NCBI GenBank assembly: GCA_947458675.1
Contig: CANHAW010000035.1
Span: 1 to 10,745 of the forward strand
Direction of reading: 5' to 3'
Origin: Beijerinckiaceae bacterium
Lineage (GTDB): Bacteria; Pseudomonadota; Alphaproteobacteria; Rhizobiales; Beijerinckiaceae
Length of the DNA stretch: 10,745 nt
Shown: piece after piece, positions 1 to 6,973 of the stretch
How the letters are laid out: every line of letters starts with the position of its first letter
Position numbering within the stretch: position 1 is the stretch's first letter
The notes under the pieces: model-generated
Seen by the model: the letters and a program-made list of their open reading frames with translations, nothing else
Database searches by the model: none
What the model was told of the DNA's origin: nothing
Translations under genes and position numbers: made by a program

Positions 1-597
1 AACGGCCGCGACGGCGAATGGCGGATGCGGCTGCGCGCCCTGTCGCGCAAATCGGCCCTGCTTGTCGCCCAGGAACAGACCCGCGCCCAAACCCAATCCG
101 GCGATATGCAATATATATTCGCCCCGCTGAAACATGCGCGCCTCGATTACATGGTGCAGAAAGCGGTCGAAATGGGCGCAAGCGCGCTTGTGCCGGTGAT
201 GACCCATCGCACGCAGGCCTCGCGCGTCAATCTGGAACGCATGCGCGCCAATGCGATCGAAGCCGCCGAGCAATGCGGCATACTCAATCTGCCCAAAGTC
301 GAAGAGACAATCCGGCTCGATAAATTGCTGTCGCAATGGCCAGCGGATCGTCATCTGATTTTTTGCGATGAAGACGCGCCGATTGCCGATCCCTTGGCCG
401 CCTTGCGCAAGATCCCGCGCGGACCGATCGCCATTCTCATCGGGCCGGAAGGCGGTTTCGATCAGCAGGAACGCGAATGGCTGATGCGCCTGCCAAATGT
501 CACACGGCTGTCTCTGGGCCCGCGCATTCTGCGCGGCGATACGGCGGGCGTCGCTGCGCTCGCCCTTGCGCAAGCTGCTTTGGGCGATTGGTCCTGA
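1..597 (+). CDS. rsmE: 16S rRNA (uracil1498-N3)-methyltransferase RsmE, 5'-truncated by the window edge
   Basis: RsmE uses S-adenosylmethionine to methylate N3 of U1498 in 16S rRNA, in the decoding region of the assembled 30S subunit. The frame is open from base 1, which reads NGRDGEWR before the first ATG at 25, so that ATG is internal and the true start lies outside the window. The 198 visible codons compare with about 245 for the family, so roughly 45-50 residues of the N-terminal PUA-like RNA-binding domain are missing. The C-terminal SPOUT (trefoil-knot) fold is present, with the knot motifs LIGPEGGF at about residues 146-153 of the fragment and LGPRILRGDTAG near the C-terminus. These form the SAM pocket. 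The gene ends with TGA and is followed at once by a strong hairpin terminator. The family call is firm; substrate specificity is by homology. Confidence 0.93.
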   Translation, partial: NGRDGEWRMRLRALSRKSALLVAQEQTRAQTQSGDMQYIFAPLKHARLDYMVQKAVEMGASALVPVMTHRTQASRVNLERMRANAIEAAEQCGILNLPKVEETIRLDKLLSQWPADRHLIFCDEDAPIADPLAALRKIPRGPIAILIGPEGGFDQQEREWLMRLPNVTRLSLGPRILRGDTAGVAALALAQAALGDWS

Positions 598-601
598 AAA
601 C

Positions 602-634
602 AAAAAGGCGGCGATACAAGATCGCCGCCTTTTT
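602..634. terminator. Bidirectional intrinsic terminator between rsmE and the convergent beta-barrel gene
   Basis: A perfect 14-bp inverted repeat: AAAAAGGCGGCGAT at 602-615, loop ACAAG at 616-620, and ATCGCCGCCTTTTT at 621-634. The GC-rich core is flanked by an A tract and a T tract, so both strands give a hairpin followed by a U run. It starts 5 bases after the rsmE stop and lies 20 bases beyond the stop of the minus-strand gene ending at 654. It therefore serves both convergent transcripts. Confidence 0.92.
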
Positions 635-653
635 CAATTCAGTCAGATGCCGA

Positions 654-1556
654 TCAGAAGCCGATGGCGAGTTTCAGGCGGTAATTGGCGCGCTGAAAAT
701 TATCCAGATCGAACGGGCCTGAAACATTGCGCGCCTTGCCCGCAATCTGCGGCAGGAGCACGGCATTGATCATGATATTGTCGGCCGGCTTGAAGGCGAA
801 GGTCGGGCCGAAATAGAGCGCCTGTCCATCAAGATTGCCGAAGAAGGATTTGCTCCAGGCCTGCTGCCAGCGCGCTTCTGCGCCGACAAAAAACTTATCA
901 TCCACAACCGAATAGGTGAGCGCGGTGGACAGAGACGAAGCCGATCCATTGCCCCAGGCCTGCGTGTCCGCATCGCGGCCGCGGGTGGTGGCAAAATTGG
1001 CATTGGCCGCCCAGAAGAGACGATCGCTGACCGGCGCATCGATCTGCGCTTTAAATTCCGCGCCATAGGCGGTGGCATTGCGGCCGCTGATCGCATCGAC
1101 ACGCGACCAGCGCGGCTCAATGGCCAGCGTCAGTGCAAAAGGATTGGACGCGCCGCGCTCGATCAGACGATGGCGCACTTCAAAAGAAATGCCATCGAAA
1201 GAATAGGAGCTGCGGTCGTTGAATGTGGAATTGTTCTTCAGGCTCGACCATGTGCCGAAAAGCGATCCGGCAAAGGCCCAATTATCGGCCAATGTGGAAG
1301 AGAATTCGAGTTTCTGCGCAATGCCGCGATAGCGCCCGTCAGCAATGCCCCAGGAGCCATTGGTCTCAAGCGCAAGGCCCTTGTCGCCCGGCTTGCCGAC
1401 ATCCGTGCCGCTGGTGAAGCCGAAAATGTCGCCGCCCGGCACTTCTGCAACCTGCGGAGCAACCGGCGCGGAGGCTTTGGCCGAACGAAGGTCGGCAGCC
1501 GCTGCAGGAGCCACCAGAAACAGCGGCAAAGCGATGAATGAAAGTGTCCGCAACAT
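654..1556 (-). CDS. Predicted outer-membrane beta-barrel protein with signal peptide (function unknown)
   Basis: A 300-residue exported protein. Residues 1 to about 21 form a clear Sec signal peptide (MLRTLSFIALPLFLVAPAAA), with likely cleavage in the Ala run before DLRS. The mature part starts with a low-complexity Ala/Pro stretch, then shows alternating polar and hydrophobic strands rich in aromatic residues and Gly/Asn turns. It ends in Phe (LKLAIGF), the usual C-terminal signature recognised by the BAM outer-membrane assembly machinery. No plug domain or TonB box is visible, so it is not a TonB-dependent iron receptor. The ATG at 1556 has an upstream TAAGGAA (1567-1573) about 11 bases away, a somewhat long Shine-Dalgarno spacing. 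The gene starts only 42 bases after the fbpC stop on the same strand and could be co-transcribed with the iron transporter, but no substrate can be assigned. Confidence 0.75.
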   Translation of the reverse strand: MLRTLSFIALPLFLVAPAAAADLRSAKASAPVAPQVAEVPGGDIFGFTSGTDVGKPGDKGLALETNGSWGIADGRYRGIAQKLEFSSTLADNWAFAGSLFGTWSSLKNNSTFNDRSSYSFDGISFEVRHRLIERGASNPFALTLAIEPRWSRVDAISGRNATAYGAEFKAQIDAPVSDRLFWAANANFATTRGRDADTQAWGNGSASSLSTALTYSVVDDKFFVGAEARWQQAWSKSFFGNLDGQALYFGPTFAFKPADNIMINAVLLPQIAGKARNVSGPFDLDNFQRANYRLKLAIGF

Positions 1557-1569
1557 CGGATTTTTATTC

Positions 1570-1579
1570 CTTACGTAAG
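1570..1579. promoter_or_regulatory. 10-bp palindrome CTTACGTAAG over the ribosome-binding site of the barrel gene
   Basis: A perfect palindrome in the 42-base gap between the fbpC stop and the barrel-gene start. Its minus-strand right half supplies part of the AAGGA Shine-Dalgarno sequence. A second 10-bp palindrome, TTAAGCTTAA (1593-1602), overlaps the fbpC stop codon. Either could be an operator, a weak mRNA structure, or chance; nothing in the sequence decides this. Confidence 0.25.
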
Positions 1580-1598
1580 AAGTATTCGTGGCTTAAGC

Positions 1599-2699
1599 TT
1601 AACATGGCCGCCCATGCGTGTCAGCAGCAAAAATCAGAACATCGCGGGCATCCACCGCTAGCCGAACCTGCTGGCCCGGCCGAAAGGCCCGTGCATCCCT
1701 GAGCCTGGCATGAAGATCTTGCGCGAGGCCTTCCACCCGCAACCGCAGACGGTCGACACGGCCGAGAAACCGCCGCGCGGTAATCTCAGCCGGCGCCCCG
1801 CCCTCAGCGGGATCGAGCAGCAAGGCCTGCGGACGCACGCAAACGGTGCAGGCCCCCTCAATGCCAGCCGGCGCCGCAAAGACGCCAATCGGCGTTGTCA
1901 CGACACCATTTGTCGCGACCGCTTCGATCTCGTTGAAGTCGCAAAAGAAGCGCGCGGCGAAAAGCGTCTGCGGGCGGAAATAAAGCTCTTCGGCGGTCCC
2001 TGTCTGGACGATCCGTCCCTTGCGCATCAGCGCAATGCGATCGGCAATATGCATGGCCTCTTCGGGATCATGCGTGACGACGACGGCCGATATGCCTTCC
2101 TCGCGCAACAATTCCATCGTTTCCTCGCGCACCTGTTCGCGCAGGCGTTGATCGAGGTTGGAAAAGGGCTCGTCCATCAGAATAACGCTGGGACGCGGCG
2201 CCAAGGCCCGCGCCAGTGCAACGCGCTGCTATTCGCCGCCCGACAGAAGATGGGGATGTGTATCGGCATAATCGGCAAGTGCCACGCGATTGAGGCCGCG
2301 CATGGCCCAGTCGCGCGCTTTGGCGCGCGGCATGTGGCGCAGACCGAACATGACATTTTCCAGAACGGTCATATGCGGAAACAGAGCATAATCCTGAAAG
2401 ACGAGACCGACGCCGCGATCCTCGGGCGGCACGAAATCATGCGGCCCGGCGACTTCGCGCCCATCAAGCAGGATGCGGCCAGAAACAGGCGCCTCAACGC
2501 CCGCAGCCAGGCGCAGCAATGTCGTCTTGCCGCAGCCCGATGCGCCGAGCAGGCAGAGCACTTCTCCCGGAGCCACTGTGAGGGACACATCATCCACCGC
2601 CACAAGGCCGCCATAGGACTGGCGGACATTCTCGATGACGAGAAAGCCTGCACAGCGCCCGCGCAGCGGGAAGAAAAGATCGTCGTCCTTGTCTCTCAT
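1599..2699 (-). pseudogene. fbpC: Fe3+ ABC transporter ATP-binding protein (FbpC-type), interrupted by an in-frame amber codon
   Basis: This is the ATPase subunit that would energise the FbpAB ferric-iron importer. The reading frame spans 366 codons, near the usual length of about 350, but codon 157 is TAG (2229-2231). Before it lie Walker A GASGCGKTT (52-60), the Q-loop FQDYALFPH (Q102) and LSGGE (152-156). After it, in the same frame, come QRVALARAL (158-166), Walker B VILMDEP (172-178, catalytic E177), the D-loop region NLD (181-183), the H-loop VTHD (H210) and a C-terminal TOBE-like region. Relatives read LSGGEQQRVALARAL, so the TAG most simply replaces a CAG glutamine by one transition. 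The 156-residue truncated product lacks Walker B and the H-loop and could not hydrolyse ATP. The start ATG (2699) overlaps the fbpB stop as ATGA. A second short ORF after the stop has no convincing restart signal. Intact function would require readthrough, suppression or a sequence error. Confidence 0.88.
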
Positions 2700-4414
2700 C
2701 GGCTCCGCTCGGGAAGGAGGGCGCTTTCTGCCGCATTTTGCCCCTCGACCGCAACCTTGCGCTGGCCGATGCGCGACAACAGGATGATCGGCAACAGGCC
2801 GAAGAGGACAATGGCCAAAGCGGCAATCGAGCCATCTTCATAAGTGCCGCGCGCCGCCTCGCCATAAAGATGGGTGGCCAGCGTCTCGAAATTCAGCGGC
2901 CGCAAGAGCAGCGTCGCCGGCAATTCCTTCATGCAATCGACAAAGATCAGGACTGCCGCCGACAGGAGGGCGGGCGAAATCAGCGGCAGATGAATGCGGG
3001 TGACGACACCGCTGGCGCTGGCACCCAAAGTGCGCGCCGCATGATCGAGCGAGGGCGAAAGGCGGGCCAGCCCGTTTTCAATATTGCCGGTCGAAATCGT
3101 CAGAAAGCGCGCAACATAGGCATAGATCAGAGCGGCACCGCTGGCTGACATGAACAGGCCCGTCGATATGCCAAACAGGGCATGGGCCGCATCGCCGACA
3201 AAAGTTTCAATCAGCGCAATGGGGCCCAGCAGCCCGATGGCCAGCACGGTGCCGGGTATGGCATAGCCGAGACTGGCAGTGCGCAAAATCATTTGCGTCA
3301 CGCGCCCGCGCAACAGGCGCGCGGTAAAGGCCAGAACAAGGCCTATGGCGAGAGCAACCGCCGTTGCCAGAGCAGAAATCGTCACCGTATTGATGGTCTG
3401 CGCAATCAGGCTGGTGGAAATGCCGGCAAATTGCACGCGCTGCATGGCCTCAACGAGCAGATGAAGGGCGGGGGCAACAAAGCCGATCACAACCGGCAGA
3501 GCGCAAGCCAGGATCGCCAGCAAAGCTTTGAAACCATGCAGAGGCTCGGGGCTGAGACGGCGCGAACGCTGCGCCGCACCGGCATAGGACTGACGACGGC
3601 GGGCATATCGCTCGATGAGAATAAGCGAGATGACCAAAGCCAGCATGATGAGCGCAATCTGCGCTGCACCGGGAAGATTGGAACGGTTCACCCATGTCGA
3701 ATAAATCGACACAGTCATGGTGCGCACGCCCAAAAATTCCGAGGCCCCAATGTCGTTCAGCGCATCCATCAGCGCGAGTGACGCGCCCACTGCAATCGCC
3801 GGGCGCGCAAGCGGCAAGGCAACATGCCAGAACAGACCGAACCGGCTAGCTCCCAAAGTGCGCGCAACCTCGACAAGGCTCGCCATCTGCATGACGAACA
3901 TGGCGCGCGTGGTGAAATAAACATAAGGGAAAAGCACAAAGCCGAAGAGCAGAATGCAGCCGCCCATCGAACGAATATCGGGCAATATGAGATCGCGCGG
4001 CGAAGAAAGACCCAGCATGGCGCGCAAAGCGGTCTGCACCGGCCCGACTGGATGGAGAAGATCGAGATAGGCGTAAGCAATAATATAGGTCGGCATGGCA
4101 AGCGGCAGCAGCAGAGCCCATTGCAGCACGCCCCGTCCTGGAAAATCATAAGCGGTCACCAGCCATGCCGCGCCCGTGCCGATGACAATCACCAATATGC
4201 CGACACCCACCAGCAAAATGGCCGTATCCATCACCGCCTGCGGCAGGACATAAGCCACCAGATGCGGCCATAAATCGCCCGAGCCCTGGGCTGCGAGAAA
4301 AAGCAAAGCGACAACGGGCGCCGCGACAAAGACCGCGACGATTGCCGAGACAATCGGAAATCCGGAAATGCCACGCGTCATGCGCGTCATTCGTGTGGCT
4401 TCACTTGCTGTCAA
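2696..4414 (-). CDS. fbpB: Fe3+ ABC transporter permease with two fused membrane domains (FbpB/SfuB type)
   Basis: This inner-membrane channel subunit moves ferric iron delivered by the periplasmic FbpA. The 572 residues form two tandem BPD_transp_1 domains, about residues 20-270 and 300-550, each with several hydrophobic segments. Each has an EAA loop that docks the ATPase: EVARTLGASRFGLFWHVALP at 182-201 and DHAARTLGASASGVVTRIHL at 457-476. The segment FVDCMKELPATLLLRPLNF (491-509) is typical of this iron-permease family. Fusion of both permease halves into one chain is normal for FbpB. The longest frame starts at TTG (4412-4414), overlapping the fbpA stop TGA (4411-4413). ATG codons at 4390 (residue 9) and 4381 (residue 12) are alternatives, and no strong Shine-Dalgarno sequence separates them. 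The stop (2696-2698) overlaps the fbpC ATG by 4 bases. Confidence 0.9.
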   Translation of the reverse strand: MTASEATRMTRMTRGISGFPIVSAIVAVFVAAPVVALLFLAAQGSGDLWPHLVAYVLPQAVMDTAILLVGVGILVIVIGTGAAWLVTAYDFPGRGVLQWALLLPLAMPTYIIAYAYLDLLHPVGPVQTALRAMLGLSSPRDLILPDIRSMGGCILLFGFVLFPYVYFTTRAMFVMQMASLVEVARTLGASRFGLFWHVALPLARPAIAVGASLALMDALNDIGASEFLGVRTMTVSIYSTWVNRSNLPGAAQIALIMLALVISLILIERYARRRQSYAGAAQRSRRLSPEPLHGFKALLAILACALPVVIGFVAPALHLLVEAMQRVQFAGISTSLIAQTINTVTISALATAVALAIGLVLAFTARLLRGRVTQMILRTASLGYAIPGTVLAIGLLGPIALIETFVGDAAHALFGISTGLFMSASGAALIYAYVARFLTISTGNIENGLARLSPSLDHAARTLGASASGVVTRIHLPLISPALLSAAVLIFVDCMKELPATLLLRPLNFETLATHLYGEAARGTYEDGSIAALAIVLFGLLPIILLSRIGQRKVAVEGQNAAESALLPERSR

Positions 4415-5433
4415 TTGTCAAAACCAACCTTGTCAACCAGCATGCTCGCAGCGCGGCGATGACGCGCAATCTCACTCAGGTTTTTCGTGTCGGGCTGGAG
4501 CGAGCCGAGTGCCGCAATGATCGGATTGACCATTGCACCGGACTTGACGGGATATTCGAAATTATCCTGCGTGTAGATTTTCTGACCCTCGTCGGACACG
4601 AGAAACTCGAGGAATTTAACGGCATTGTCCCGGTTGGGTGCATTTTTCGCAATGGCTGCGCCAGAGGCATTCACATGCGTGCCGCCAGTCTTGAATGTCG
4701 GCAGCAAAACCTTGATCGCATCGCCCCATTTGAGCTGATCGGGCCCGCCGGCGCCCGAGCGCATCAGGCCGACATAATAGGAATTGCCGACGCCCGCCTC
4801 ACAAAGATTGCCCAGAATATCGCGCGCGACTTCGCGATCGCCGCCCGTTGCGCGACGCGCAAGATTGGCCTTCACACCGCGCAGCCAGGTCTCTGCAGCG
4901 GCCTCGCCATGATGGGCAATATAGGCCGAGATCAAAGCGATATTGTAAGGATGCTGACCTGAGCGGATACAGAGCTTGCCCTTCCACTTTGGATCAGCGA
5001 GATCTTCATAGGTGATCGCCTCATCTCTCACGCGATCCTTGGCAACATAAACCAGTCGTGCGCGCATCGAGAGCGCAAACCAGCGCCCTTCTGCATCGCG
5101 CAATTGCGCTGGTATGGCAGATTCGAGCGTCTCTGATCTGATGGGCTGGGCAATGCCTTTCTCGGCAATTTCAACAAGCCGGGCGACATCCACCGTCATG
5201 AGCACATCGGCTGGCGAGCGTGCGCCCTCAGCCTGCACACGCTCGGCCAAGCCATCATTCATGAAAATCGTATTGACCTTGATGCCGGTCTTTTTCGTAA
5301 AGGCTTCGATCAGGGGGCGAACGAGGCCAGGCTCGCGCACAGTGTAGAGATTGACTTCCTGCGCTTTGGCTGCACCGGCAAAACCAAACAATGCGAGGGC
5401 GCAGAGCGTGGATCTGACAAAAGCTTGGGCCAA
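4411..5433 (-). CDS. fbpA: Periplasmic Fe3+-binding protein of an iron ABC transporter (FbpA type)
   Basis: This is the substrate-binding subunit that captures ferric iron in the periplasm and passes it to FbpB. The 340 residues begin with a Sec signal peptide (about residues 1-24, FGFAGAAKA before QEVNLYTVRE). The decisive motif is NSYYVGLM at 217-224, whose adjacent tyrosines (219-220) match the Fe3+-coordinating Tyr pair of ferric-binding proteins. Other family features are CIRSGQHPYN (155-164) and the C-terminal NFEYPVKSG. Cys155 and Cys211 could form a disulfide. The start is TTG (5431-5433): no in-frame ATG lies near the signal peptide, an in-frame stop sits at 5449-5451, and GGGAG (5442-5446) lies 8 bases upstream of the TTG. 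It is the first gene of fbpA-fbpB-fbpC and has an Irr-like palindrome upstream. Iron is the likely cargo from the Tyr pair, not proven. Confidence 0.9.
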   Translation of the reverse strand: MAQAFVRSTLCALALFGFAGAAKAQEVNLYTVREPGLVRPLIEAFTKKTGIKVNTIFMNDGLAERVQAEGARSPADVLMTVDVARLVEIAEKGIAQPIRSETLESAIPAQLRDAEGRWFALSMRARLVYVAKDRVRDEAITYEDLADPKWKGKLCIRSGQHPYNIALISAYIAHHGEAAAETWLRGVKANLARRATGGDREVARDILGNLCEAGVGNSYYVGLMRSGAGGPDQLKWGDAIKVLLPTFKTGGTHVNASGAAIAKNAPNRDNAVKFLEFLVSDEGQKIYTQDNFEYPVKSGAMVNPIIAALGSLQPDTKNLSEIARHRRAASMLVDKVGFDN

Positions 5434-5476
5434 GACATCGACTCCCGATCAAAAGCAAGGCCCAGGGGATAAGCTC

Positions 5477-5502
5477 CGCAGGCACAGACCTGCCGGCCTG
5501 CG
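5477..5502. repeat. Inverted repeat in the candidate fbpA leader
   Basis: CGCAGGC (5477-5483) and GCCTGCG (5496-5502) are a perfect 7-bp inverted repeat around a 12-base loop. A competing 5-bp hairpin, GCAGG/CCTGC, uses 5478-5482 and 5489-5493. The repeat lies 44 bases upstream of the fbpA start, so it would fall in the 5' leader if the promoter further upstream is used. There is no T run, so it is not an intrinsic terminator. Another small hairpin, CGCTG/CAGCG, lies at 5558-5571. Confidence 0.35.
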
Positions 5503-5612
5503 CATATCCGTTTTGCTGTTTCCCATGAACAAGGTTCAAGGCCTTGCCACGTGAATGCGCTGTCGCCAGCGGTTGTATTTTTCGTAACAGCTGCAGAAGA
5601 AACCGGTCAACA

Positions 5613-5641
5613 ATTATGATCTTTATTTAGTCCAGTTCTAA
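5613..5641 (-). promoter_or_regulatory. Candidate sigma-70-type promoter for fbpABC
   Basis: Read on the minus strand, TTAGAA (5636-5641, weak -35, 3 of 6 to TTGACA) is followed after 17 bases by CATAAT (5613-5618, 5 of 6 to TATAAT). This would start transcription near 5606 and give a leader of about 170 bases. The -35 element lies inside the Irr-like palindrome, a typical layout for repression. An alternative -35, TTGACC (5605-5610), lies just downstream but is paired only with a poor -10. Prediction by eye only. Confidence 0.35.
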
Positions 5642-5642
5642 A
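5626..5642. promoter_or_regulatory. Irr-box (ICE)-like operator upstream of fbpABC
   Basis: TTTAGTCCAGTTCTAAA is an interrupted palindrome. As I recall it, the iron-control element bound by Irr in rhizobia has the form TTTAGAA-N3-TTCTAAA. The right half here is perfect, the left half matches 5 of 7, and the 17-base total length is the same. Its position upstream of an iron-uptake operon and over a candidate -35 element fits iron-dependent control. The identity of the binding protein is inferred. Confidence 0.5.
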
Positions 5643-5802
5643 GTAGCCAAATGAGCCCGATAAAGGCCCCGCCGACAAGATTTCGGAAGTCCATGAAGCC
5701 CGCAAATCTTGCAAGGCCAAATGTCGTGCGCTTGCACGCCAGTGTCGGCTTCTTTACACCTGAGCGGCGTTTCTCTCCTGCGAAAGCCGCCATTTGAACC
5801 AC

Positions 5803-6597
5803 ATGCCGGATCAAGCCTTTCTGCTCGACGCCATGGTCGATTTGGCGCGGCGCGCCGGCAAAACGGCGCTGGTCCATTTTCGCCCCGGCGAGCGGACATC
5901 GGCTGAGGTTCAATCGAAAGCGGGCGGGTCGCCCGTCACCGCCGCCGATCATGCGGTCGATGCTTTTTTATTCGAAACCCTGCCGAAACTGGCCCCCGAT
6001 GCCGGCTGGCTGTCCGAGGAGACCGCCGACACGCCGGAACGGCTGGGCCGAAAGCGGCTTTTTATCGTCGATCCGATCGATGGAACCCGCGCCTTCATGA
6101 GCGGAGATCCCCGCTGGGGCATTTCAATCGCTTTGGTGGAGGCCGGCCTGCCCCGGATCGGCGTTTTGCACATGCCGGCGCTCAATGAGACCTATTCGGC
6201 CATTGAGGGGGGCGGCGCCCATCTGGATGGCCGGGCCTTGCGCGTCTCACCAGCCGAATCGCTTGCCGGTGCCAGAATGGCCGGCCCCACGCCCCTGATG
6301 GAGCGGCTTGAACGCGCAGGTCTGCCGCTCCTGCCGCAGAAAAAAGTCCCGTCGCTGGCCTATCGCATCGCCCTTGTGGCCAGCGGCGAGATCGATGCCG
6401 GCCTTGCCTCGACCAATGCCCACGATTGGGATATAGCGGCAGCCGATTTGATCGTGCACGAGGCTGGGGGATTCCTCGCCGACCTGCAGGGTCGCCGACC
6501 TGTTTATAATCAAAGTTTACCTAAACACGGCATTCTGGCCGCCGCGCCAGAGCGCTTCCGGGACGAGATCACCGCAAGATTGCGGGCCGTCACCTGA
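5803..6597 (+). CDS. cysQ: Inositol-monophosphatase-family phosphatase, probably 3'(2'),5'-bisphosphate nucleotidase (CysQ-like)
   Basis: A metal-dependent phosphatase of the IMPase/FBPase superfamily. The probable activity is removal of the 3'-phosphate from PAP or PAPS, which recycles the by-product of sulfate assimilation. In the 264-residue form the metal-binding motifs are complete: TAAD (46-49), SEE (71-73), VDPIDGTRAF (89-98) with both aspartates, and WDIAAADLIVHEAGG (209-223). The ATG at 5803 is preferred; an in-frame TTG at 5794 would add three residues, and neither has a clear ribosome-binding site. An inositol-1-phosphatase or histidinol-phosphatase role cannot be excluded by motif alone. 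The CysQ assignment rests on the fact that this subfamily sits next to DUF4170, waaA and lpxK in Hyphomicrobiales. It is the first gene of the plus-strand envelope cluster. Confidence 0.82.
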   Translation: MPDQAFLLDAMVDLARRAGKTALVHFRPGERTSAEVQSKAGGSPVTAADHAVDAFLFETLPKLAPDAGWLSEETADTPERLGRKRLFIVDPIDGTRAFMSGDPRWGISIALVEAGLPRIGVLHMPALNETYSAIEGGGAHLDGRALRVSPAESLAGARMAGPTPLMERLERAGLPLLPQKKVPSLAYRIALVASGEIDAGLASTNAHDWDIAAADLIVHEAGGFLADLQGRRPVYNQSLPKHGILAAAPERFRDEITARLRAVT

Positions 6598-6661
6598 GGG
6601 CAATGCCGCACAGACAGACAGAGCCCGGCAGAAGGCTCCGCAACCCCGAGTGGAACCGACA

Positions 6662-6895
6662 ATGACCGATACTGCACGCGAATCGAAACAGCTTTTGCAT
6701 CTTGTTTTCGGCGGCGAACTCGTCAGCCTCGACAGCACCGAATTCAAGGACACGTCGAAAATCGACGTCGTCGGGATTTTTCCCAATTATGCGACCGCGC
6801 ATACCGCCTGGAAATCGAAGGCCCAGGCGACCGTCGACAATGCCCAGATGCGCTATTTCATCGTGCATCTGCATCGCTTCCTCGATCCGACCTGA
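6662..6895 (+). CDS. DUF4170 family small protein
   Basis: A 77-residue soluble protein with no signal peptide or membrane segment. It is recognised as DUF4170 from the segments LHLVFGGELVSL, VVGIFPNYATAHTAWKSKAQ and MRYFIVHLHRFLDP. The family is small, largely restricted to Alphaproteobacteria, and of unknown function. It is often encoded between cysQ-like and lipid A genes, as here. The ATG at 6662 is chosen; a GTG at 6650 in the same frame would add four residues. The gene lies 64 bases after the cysQ-like stop and 78 bases before waaA on the same strand, so it probably belongs to the same transcript. Conservation of position suggests a link to envelope biogenesis, which is inference only. 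Confidence 0.85.
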   Translation: MTDTARESKQLLHLVFGGELVSLDSTEFKDTSKIDVVGIFPNYATAHTAWKSKAQATVDNAQMRYFIVHLHRFLDPT

Positions 6896-6973
6896 GCTGC
6901 GCGCGTTGATCGCCATCCTCGCCATCGGATCTGCCTGCGCCATGCCCCGCATATTGTCGGGCGCGAGGCCAGG

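Larger units (their letters stand above)
5434..5802. other. Divergent intergenic region between fbpA and the cysQ-like gene
   Basis: This 369-base region separates the minus-strand iron operon from the plus-strand envelope cluster. The AT-rich middle (about 5573-5645) holds the Irr-like palindrome and candidate promoter elements on both strands: CATAAT on the minus strand at 5613-5618 and TATGAT on the plus strand at 5615-5620. The half nearer fbpA holds small inverted repeats. The half nearer cysQ (5646-5802) shows no clear promoter, terminator or convincing gene. It does contain one hydrophobic 18-codon minus-strand ORF (5638-5694), which I do not call as a gene. Confidence 0.6.

Noticed and set aside
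1599..2204. A separate 201-codon ORF downstream of the fbpC amber codon as an independent gene
   Set aside because: It begins in the middle of the conserved helix after the signature motif, at a TTG without a ribosome-binding site, and is in the same frame as the upstream half. It is the second half of fbpC.
1710..2843. A 377-codon plus-strand open frame opposite fbpC
   Set aside because: It lies entirely antisense to conserved ABC ATPase motifs and the fbpB end, and its translation has no recognisable domain. It is a typical GC-rich antisense frame.
6611..6622. CAGACAGACAGA short tandem repeat upstream of DUF4170
   Set aside because: Three copies of a tetramer in a 64-base gap are too short to indicate phase variation or any specific function.
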